The translations under genes and the position numbers were made by a program. Positions 56,292-64,000 of a DNA stretch of 64,000 bases are shown here, in pieces. The stretch lies in assembly GCA_954871525.1 (NCBI GenBank), contig OX940864.1:12456001-12520000 (forward strand), written 5' to 3'. Origin of the DNA: Parietaria judaica. Lineage: Eukaryota > Streptophyta > Magnoliopsida > Rosales > Urticaceae. Positions within the stretch are counted from its first letter, which is position 1. The number at the start of each line of letters is the position of its first letter. The notes under the pieces are model-generated. The model made no database searches. It saw nothing but the letters and a program-made list of their open reading frames with translations, and was not told the origin of the DNA.

Positions 56292-57838
56292 CCACTCGTT
56301 TTCTTCAACGCCATTATTCCCATCTTCTCACTAAAAAGCTTTACTAAAATAAAGATAAAAATCGGAAGTCCCTGATCATGTCCAAGTTGTGTGGCGATCA
56401 ACATCAGTGCTCGAGTTAAGGGCATTGGAATATATAATATAATTAGTAGGTAGAAGTGAATTATATATTTTTACATAATAATTAAATAGTGCGACGTATG
56501 GATAGTTTGGATAAAAATCTTTGGGCTATAAGTACAATCCTAATTAGTATATACATATATACTAATTAATTTATGTCCTTATTATTGTAGCTAGAGTATG
56601 TTAGCTGAGCATAACATTTAAAAAATAAATAACAAAGTAAGTTGTGAAGTAAATAATAGTGAGCAGCATATAAAACGATGGGGTACGTGGTTATGTTTTG
56701 CAGTTAAGTGTTATATTATGTCGTTTATTTGTTAGATATTAATATCATATAAAGACGTTAAACTAGTTACGTAGATTACAAAAATAAAAGGAGTACATAT
56801 ACTCTGTGATAATAATTTTACAGTATTATTCTTGGATATATTGTGGACTTTTGATAAGTCTGAAAGCTTATATGTGAGTTTATATATATTATATCAGGTT
56901 AGTTATATTTAAAGGAAGTATGGAATTGTGAGGTACGTAAAAGTACTCACTACAACACAATAATAATATTCTGGTTTGTGTGATTGTGTGTGGTGTGAAA
57001 TATATATTTGAATGATTTATATCGTTTTATGGCATTGTTTAATGATATATTTTGGATGCAATATATGAGCACATTGAGAAAGAATGAATATACAGTATGA
57101 GTATATTCCAAAAGCATGAACATTTAGTCATACATATAATATATAGTGATATTATATATGTATGACATTTTTAGTAAATTGCAACGTACTAACCATTGTA
57201 TCGGGTCGCGTAGTCTCTGATTACAATGTGTATGAAGCCTCTGACTGTATCGAGTCGCGTAGTCTCAAATGATACGTCGTGAGATGGTTGCCACGGGCTG
57301 ACTTGGTTAAGGTCGCGCCCCCCCAGTCCCCCCTAGGTGTTGTTGCGCGCTGGTACGTACGCAGGGCCCAAGACTATTTTTATATATAAAAAGCTATAAA
57401 ATGGTATAGCATGGCATAGCATTATGTGAATTATGATATGATAATTTATAGTTATTTTTCTGAGTAATAAAAAGCTTTTGCGTACTGAGCGTTACCTCAC
57501 TTGTATAGTTGTGTTGTAGAATCAGGAAAGAATCGATGAGTTGCGGATGGAGCGGGATCAGCGTTGCGGCATATACGGGTGCATACGGTGGTAGAATCGA
57601 TCTTGTAGCTAGTTTTCCGCAATCTTTGTTCTATTTGTTTTAAAAATAAGGAGCTCTGAAATCTTGTATTTTGTTTGAAAAATATAAGTCTAGTCCCGAG
57701 TACTTATTATTATAAAAAAAAAATGTATTTAACTTTTCAAAAATTTATTTTTATTGTCGCTAAATTATTTTCTTGAAATCGGGACTTTGTCGAGTAAAAT
57801 GGAAGAAGTAACAGGCCCAAGAAAAGGGGGTCGTTACA
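56292..57838. other. Right part of the outer LTR
   Basis: Non-coding. It contains the blocks shared with the LTR at 25562 (CTCACTACAACACAATAATA near 56950; GGAAAGAATCGATGAGTTGC near 57530). It ends GGTCGTTACA at 57838. Confidence 0.6.
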
Positions 57839-58110
57839 CTTTTCGACGTTGGAGATGTCGAGGAGCGGGAAAATGATTCACCGGCTCATCGTTAGGTAGG
57901 GTTCGAATTCGAACATCTTTGTCGGGAACTTGTTCATCGATTTCTATTCGAATTGCATGGATTTATGGTCTTCGAAACATGTTTTCGAATCGATGAGAGA
58001 AAAAGGCGTGGTGTCATGGACTGCCCTTGTGTCGGGCTTCACGGACGTGGCGGTTTTTCACTCTACGCAGTCGAACGGGATCGAGCCCGGCTTGATACTA
58101 TATTTTTACT
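57839..58110 (+). pseudogene. PPR-protein pseudogene, continuation after the transposon nest
   Basis: It resumes in the frame left at 46999: (AF)STLEMSRSGKMIHRLIVR, a stop, then NIFVGNLFIDFYSN, HVFESMREKGVVSWTALVSG and HSTQSNGIEPGL, all PPR-type blocks. It then ends in AT-rich sequence, so the 3' part of the gene is missing. The stop in place of a residue after IVR shows further decay. Confidence 0.75.
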
Positions 58111-58476
58111 TAAGCTATATTAAAATAATAAAATACATTTAGCCTTATTAAGTACTGTCTTCGTTACTTCATAATATTTTTGAAAAAGTGATGGATCTAA
58201 AAGTATAATAAAAAATGTGTCAACATATATTTAGCCTTACATTAAGCTATATACTAATTAAGGTCTTAGTTACACTTGAAGAAGTCACGTGAAATAGAGA
58301 AGTATATTTAAGTACTTATACCTTAATAAATATTTACTAACAGTCTAACAACATTGGGAAGAGTGAAGTTGTGATCGAAAATAGAGACCCTAAATTAAGC
58401 ACTCTAAAGGATAAAAATAAAAATAAAATTGTTAGTCCCCGAATGTGAGCTTCAATGTCCAGCCTTCGATCACCAG

Positions 58477-60421
58477 CAGGGCCGGCCCTGACTTCGGCGG
58501 GACCCTAGGCGAATTTTTTTTTTGGTGCCCCTTGTCAACTTTTTAAAAAAAAAAACATAAATATAACCAAAAATGATATCTATTCAATAGTCACAAAATA
58601 TAATGATAAATATAATAATAAAATTAATCACTGAAATACAACGCCGCGTCTAGCATTTTTAGATGCAAAAGAACTAATAAGACTTGTATAATCAAGTTTC
58701 TCAACCATATCTTTTTCAATAGATAGCATAGCTAAGCCGCTCAACCTTTCTTGGGACATAGTCGATCGAAGATACGACTTGATCAATTTCAACTTTGAGA
58801 AACTTCTTTCTGCATGGGCAACCGTGACTGGTATAGTTAACATAATTCTATATGCAATCCACGCATTTGGATAACAGCAATCCACTTCTTTTATGTAATT
58901 CAAAACATCAATGGCTCTTCTTGCATTGTGGGATCAAACTCTGCAAGCACCTCTATCATTTGCAAGAAAAGCCCATTATTTTCTTCATAGAGTGTTTCAC
59001 TTGCTCCCCGAAATGCCAAATTATTTCTCCCAAGCCTTTTGACGACAGCAAGTATTCTCTGCAGAACTTTTTTCCAATGCTCTTTCTCTCGGTTGAATAT
59101 ACCAACCATTTTCTGTCTTGCTTCTCTTTATTTGGCAGAACTCGATCATAATGAATAGAAGAAAAACTTCTACCAGATTCATCTTTTTCAAACGTTACAT
59201 TCAAGTCTCTTCTTGGGCCTCGCTCAACAATAAAATCTCTACGACTTTGACTCATTGAATTCCAATTTACTGGATCATCTTTATCAATGCCAATATCACT
59301 TCTTTTATCACCGTTCTCCTCATTGACATTATCATTGCCATCATTATCGTCGACATCCACATTATCATTCTTTTCATTTTGACCAACTACTTCATTCTGA
59401 ATTGTAATCGGATCTTCTATTCTATCGATAACCACATTTTTAAGAAAATACTTATCAAGAGAACCTGATTGAGATTTGTCTGAAGCCTCTTTTTTCGATT
59501 TTTCTTTTCTTTTTGCCTCTCCCGATTTGTATATTCTACTTGAACTCATGTTTAACCTAAAAATATTATAATTAAAATAAATAATAAGATACTAGTTTAA
59601 AGTACTTACTGCTTCACAAAATTAAAACACACAACAATACAAACAAACATAACATAAATGACAAAAAGCGAGTTCTTATTGTCTTCAAGACTTCAACAAT
59701 CAATGACAATATTTTCCCCTTATTTTAATAATAATTTTCCTTATAGCTGGCACAAAGAAGACACTACACATAGCATGGGGTTGCAGTGCTTTTCTCTACT
59801 GATACACGCCTAAGTCCAACACATGTATCAATGCATACTTACTTATCATCATATTCATTATATGTTGCAAACCTTTTTTCTTCATCTAAAATCTGAACCA
59901 TTCGAGTGTAAATAAAAAAACAGCCATGAAAAAAAATCTCTCCTTCTCCAAATCAGATTTAGAAACTAGAACATCACAGGCAAAGGAATCGAAGAAAAGG
60001 TCGAGGAGTCAGTGAGCTTACTTCTTCTTCTTCGAAGCAAAACGAAAAATAATTGCCGATTGCCGTTCACCGCCGTGAGTTTCTATGATCTATTAAGTCC
60101 GAGATTTAGATTATGAGCACCGATTTAAGGGTGAAGTTTTATTTGGGATTTTTTCTTGTGTTTAGAGATTTTGTATATGGTAAGTATATTTTCGTTTTTT
60201 TAATTTCCTTTAATGCTATTTTTTTTGCGTATTCTACTTAGATGTGACTTTTAAATTTATTTTTTTTTTATAAATTTTTTCGTAATTATTTTTTAGGAAG
60301 TTACCGTATATAAAAAAAATCAAGAGCCTATATATATATATAAAGATTTTTTTTTTTGGGCCCCCAAAATTCGGGGGACCTAGGCTGCCGCCTACCTTGC
60401 CTATAGGGAGGGCCGGCGATG
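58477..60421 (-). mobile_element. hAT transposon with internally deleted transposase
   Basis: The termini CAGGGCCGGCCCT and its imperfect inverse AGGGCCGGCGATG are flanked by the perfect 8-bp TSD ATCACCAG (58469-58476 and 60422-60429). CCTAGGCGAATTTT near the left and CCTAGGCTGCCGCC near the right form a further subterminal inverse. Two transposase pieces lie on the minus strand at 58628-59549. About 59550-60350 is AT-rich. Confidence 0.9.
58628..59549 (-). pseudogene. hAT (ZMYM1/TTF-zinc-finger-like) transposase, central part deleted
   Basis: The N-terminal part (59549-58956) starts MSSSRIYKSGEAKRKEKSKK. It contains an acidic linker, then DDPVNWNSMSQSRRDFIVER and RSFSSIHYDRVLPNKEKQDR, the TTF-type region of this plant hAT lineage. 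The C-terminal part (58903-58628) has NAWIAYRIMLTIPVTVAHAE and RSFSKLKLIKSYLRSTM, the hAT dimerisation domain. The catalytic core between them, several hundred residues in full-length relatives, is missing. The pieces are in different frames. The protein cannot catalyse transposition. Confidence 0.85.
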
Positions 60422-60733
60422 ATCACCAGCCAATGAGGGACGTTGACTGTCAGTCAACGTCAAGTTACCTGAAGATAACCCAGATAACAGAATCAGTTGA
60501 AAAACATATTAGAAGAGAAGAAGGGAATCAGTTGGGGATCTTGCATGATAAAAAGCCCTAAGGAAAGTTTCTACAATATATTCAACCAGACACACTCTCA
60601 TAGCGTGATTCCTAACTACTCTGTGCCCTAGATTCGTAAAGAAAGAAGAAGAGAAGGAGATCGGAGATCGGAGGGTACCTTCTTCTTCCGGTGGATTCTA
60701 CGGCACACCTCAGGCTCTGTCCTGGTCGGGATC
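60422..60733. other. Unidentified flank, possibly part of another LTR
   Basis: With the hAT removed, about 58431-60733 reads as one stretch starting TGTTAGTCCCCGAATGTGAG. It has the look of a transcribed LTR leader (AAAGCCCTAAGG, then AGAAGAGAAGGAG). No second end was found because the next LTR interrupts it. Weak call. Confidence 0.3.
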
Positions 60734-62039
60734 TGTAACGACCAACTTTTTGGTCGCTACTTCTTAATCATAAACTTATAAAATTTTCCCTTTATAAGAA
60801 AAATAAAGTTCTAAAGTTGCCATTCGATTTTTTTTTTTTTAATTTTATATAATTTGAAAACCATTTTAGATGTATGATTTGATCAAAACCAAAAGCTCAT
60901 AAATATCATTCATCATAAAATAAGATGGGCAACTTAAAGTCGAATAACAAAATGTCGTAGTACAATACTCTTAAATACGTAGGGAAAATCCTCCACCGAG
61001 GCTTGAAAATAAGTTTCTTGCTTTTTATACAAAAAAAAAACGATAAATTTCAGAAAAAGTCTTATCGATCGGTTCCACCACCTATTGACCATATATGCCG
61101 CAATGCTGGTTCCGCACCATCCCCTCCTAACTCCCGACTGGTTTATTTCCTAAATCTACATCACAACTATAATGAGCTAACGCCCAGTACGTACAAGCTT
61201 ATATAACTCACAATAAACATACATAGAAATCACATATCATTTATGTCGTGACATGTCGCACAACTTCGTATTAGAACGTACGTAAACATAACGTATCACC
61301 ATAAACATATCGTATCATCTTGAAAATGTATCATATCATCTTAAAAGTATCATAATATTTCATATACATAGTCTTAACATAATTTGGGCCCTGCGTACGT
61401 ACCTTTGCGCGCAACCAACGGGGGATCGGGGGAGCTACCCAAACCGAATCGTTCCCGTAACATCATAACATAACATAATGAGACCTTAATCGTCTCTGGT
61501 ACGACGCCTTAAAAACTTTTCTTGTAAAATAATATATTTACGTATATATATTTTTATCGTAAAAATATACTTATCATTTGCATATCATATAGACCTTATC
61601 ATCATACTTTAATAATACGCATCATACTTAACATATTAGCAGACACATCACGTAAAGTAATGGTCATACAAAGCATATCAATAACATATAAGCATACATA
61701 TTGCATACAAGCATATTCAACTATATATTCACATAATATTATTGTCGTGATGTAGGTGAGTACTTGTACGTACCTTAATCCATACATAGTGCTATTCAAC
61801 GCACATTGTTGTCTACAGAGTCCAAACTTCCTGATATTTGCTTTTGAATATCAGTTTCGAAACTTCATAGAAGTCCTGCTTTATCCTATGATAAACTAGA
61901 CAACTAACTTATCTTAAAACTGTCAATTTTATGTATCTATATTCATCATAAGGCTATAGCTAGCACTACCAATAGAAACAATGGGTACTTTAAGACTTAT
62001 GCGTGATCATATCTTGCTTCTTTACCAAAATGATATTAC
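60734..62039 (-). mobile_element. LTR of the GGTCGTTACA family, reversed, right end uncertain
   Basis: It starts TGTAACGACC on the plus strand, after GGATC (60729-60733). The inner block GTACGTACCTTTGCGCGC (about 61396) matches the LTR at 25562 in inverse. By length the other end should lie near 62040, where GATATTAC is followed by GGACC, an imperfect TSD match. The right border is therefore tentative. Confidence 0.5.
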
Positions 62040-62582
62040 GGACCATGACTATAGCTCTTGTTATATCATTTGTATATGGACTAGATCCTTACATAATATA
62101 TATATACAACAATAATAAAAATTATATTGTTCCTCAAAGTTGAAACAAAAGTATATATATATATATATAGTGGTAAGTTTATACTTTAGTTTGTCAGAAC
62201 TTTACACAATACATATATACACTCATATATGGATATATATACAGATACTGAACACGTTATATAAATTATATTTTTAAACAGTAAGATACCTATACATATA
62301 ATATTTTAAAAAGTAAGATACTTTATCTATATATACATATATATATACATGCTTCAAAAATAATAGTCAGACTATAAAACCATACATAATATATATGTAT
62401 ATATTTAAAAATAACATCAAGTTATGAACCTATGAAATCTTTTTTTTTTTCTTCTCAATAAAGTGTAAATAACACATATATCCCTCTTTGTCATACACAT
62501 TATATATATAAATATATATATTTTTTTCAATCATATTCTCCTTTATAACTCTTTCTCGTAAAAGTATTTTGTACATAAATAA

Positions 62583-62620
<38 letters not shown>

Positions 62621-63808
62621 CAATCTGTTCTTGTAATCTTATGCTTGCATAAGCATGAGGAAGTTTTTCTAATAACTTACTCATGTCCTTTTATTTCACC
62701 TGGGATTATCTAATTCCCTATAAACCATGAACACTATTATTCATCTCTATGATTTCTCAATAAATCTTCTAAAAGGTCTTAAATACTATCATCTTCATGG
62801 TGTGCATGGTATATAACCAACACGTACTACACTCGTCATGGTTACGAAATAAAGCATATATGAAACTTCAAGAGAGCTCACCAATTTAGTCGGTGAGCTT
62901 CAAGAAAACGGCTGGGTATCACCGGTGCGCTTCATCGTCGGCGCATCTTTGGATCTCGCGGCGTTCTTCGGCTTTCGTCAGTACTTCTCCGGTTATCGTC
63001 GGCGTGCTACGACACTCAACCGTGAACTCCGGTTATTGTTGCTACGGTGTCGAATGTCGTCGTTGGGGTTCGGTTCTCGTCGGCGCCCGCAAGTCGTCGG
63101 CAAGCTTCGCTTCTCGTTGGCGCTTCTCAGGCTTACGTTGGCGTGCACCGGTTCTCATTGGCGCTTCTCCGGCGTAAGTTGGCGTGCACCGGTTTCCATC
63201 GGTTCGTTGCTGAATGTCGTCGGCGAGTTTCAGTCCTCACTGGCTAAAACGACCTTGGAGCTCTCTCTTCGGTTTGAAGGATGAGAATGGGAGAGGCTAG
63301 GGTACTGCTTGGCGTTTTAGCGAGACAATGGGGTTTGGAAAGGAGTGAGAGTGAACATCAGTCATATGACTTTACTTCAACTTCATAACCCCACACGTCT
63401 TCTAAGCTAAAGCCATTATATTTTGGACAAAACCTTGTCATGGATAATGAGAGGTATCACATAGGGTAAAGAGAAAGACAGCTTTCTCTCTGGTAACGTA
63501 TACAGAGTATGTACTTATACAATACCCTGTTTTATTGTGTATCAGCTTTCTCTCTGATATATATACAGAGTATATTATATATCAATATGGGAAAACCATC
63601 TGCTTACACAATACCCTGTTTTATTTCGGTTTCTACAAATGAGAGATGCTCTGTCGGGTCAAGCATACAGGGCAACTGCCATAGCCGATGCATAAATTTG
63701 GGTAGTGGCCTAGTGGGGTTTATAAAGGGCTCTGAAGCATAACCTGATAGTAGACCCCACTCACCAACATAAACTATGCTATGATGTATGTAAGAATATA
63801 GTTTGTAA
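62040..63808. other. Unassigned sequence with a GC-rich tandem repeat
   Basis: 62040-62880 is AT-rich with TA tracts (about 62150-62168 and 62588-62615). 62893-63290 is GC-rich and open in three plus-strand frames. A unit of about 41 bp (TTCTCGTTGGCGCTTCTC onward) occurs in tandem at 63111-63151 and 63152-63192. I recognise no domain. Near 63490-63625 the words CAGCTTTCTCTCTG and ACAATACCCTGTTTTAT each occur twice, a local duplication. Confidence 0.4.
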
Positions 63809-64000
63809 CTAGAGGTGTGATACGCGACGTCGCGACTCGTCGCGATGGACGTCGCCAAAATCGCGAGCTTGGGCGTCGCGACGGGTCGCGACTGGCGACG
63901 TCGCGAGAAATCGCGACCAAGGTTTCAGGGGCGAGAAATTGCACGGGTTCTTCGATTTTTCTACTTTGTGGCATATGTATCTAGTTTTTTCCAGTGTTAA
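63809..64000. mobile_element. Left end of an hAT-like element with GTCGCGA arrays, cut by the window
   Basis: It starts CTAGAGGTGTGATACGCG, like the TAGGGGTG termini elsewhere in the window. It is followed by dense GTCGCGA, TCGCGAC and GACGTCGC words (63825-63925). The other end is outside the window, so the call rests on analogy. Confidence 0.4.

Larger units (their letters stand above)
47005..57838 (+). mobile_element. Outer LTR in the PPR pseudogene, expanded by nested insertions
   Basis: It runs from TGTACTAGCCGC to GGGTCGTTACA. The TSD CTTTT is at 46999-47003 and 57839-57843, with one extra T before the TG start. Removing the nested MULE (47102-48679), copia (48947-55488) and hAT (55561-56283) with their TSDs leaves about 2.0 kb. 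The block around 57340 (GCGCGCTGGTACGTACGC) and the GGTCGTTACA end match the solo LTR at 25562-26808. The left border is inferred from the PPR reading resuming across it. Confidence 0.7.

Noticed and set aside
1..64000. tRNA, rRNA or known small-RNA genes
   Set aside because: None was recognised by eye. The two tRNA-Met-like strings at 37650 and near 55100 are retrotransposon primer-binding sites. A covariance-model scan would be decisive.

Overview
This is plant nuclear DNA, most likely from a eudicot. The signs are GT-AG introns, single-exon cytosolic sulfotransferase (SOT) genes, a PPR pseudogene, and dense Ty1/copia, Mutator-like (MULE) and hAT transposons in AT-rich intergenic DNA with long (TA)n tracts. 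I saw no bacterial, organellar, tRNA or rRNA features. I did not try to name the species. | Layout. Positions 388-2517 hold the last six coding exons of a CPSF-A/DDB1/SF3B3-family gene (+), with a fold-back element in its upstream intron. Positions 4829-45690 hold a local SOT array at nine loci: three intact genes (9478-10473 +; 22118-23080 -; 28144-29097 +), one gene whose only visible lesion is a young copia insertion in codon 8 (37069-44080 +), and five decayed copies (4829-5824, 14647-15053, about 18788-18876, 33389-33406, 44545-45690). A SOT upstream segment recurs four times (near 12.6, 23.3, 31.2 and 34.0 kb), so duplication probably moved promoter and gene together. | Positions 46681-58110 are a PPR pseudogene split by about 10.8 kb of nested transposons: an outer LTR, then a 1.58-kb fold-back MULE, a decayed copia element and an hAT element, then a solo LTR and a second hAT inside the copia. 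The rest holds a decayed hAT with transposase fragments (58477-60421), a further LTR, and GC-rich repeats to the window end. | Many transposon borders are supported by target-site duplications (TSDs): 5 bp for LTRs, 8 bp for hATs and 9 bp for the fold-back MULE. At several sites an empty paralogous site exists in the same window. | How the genes relate. The SOT proteins should move sulfate from PAPS to small hydroxylated acceptors in the cytosol. Acceptors cannot be read from the sequence. The cluster shows gene birth by duplication and gene death by frameshift, truncation and transposon insertion. The most interesting signals are the recent copia knock-out with identical LTRs and a nested solo LTR, a copia pol frame that stays open into the LTR in every copy, and a set of hAT-like elements that each carry their own short motif in both subterminal regions. 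I did not find a clearly new biochemical system.
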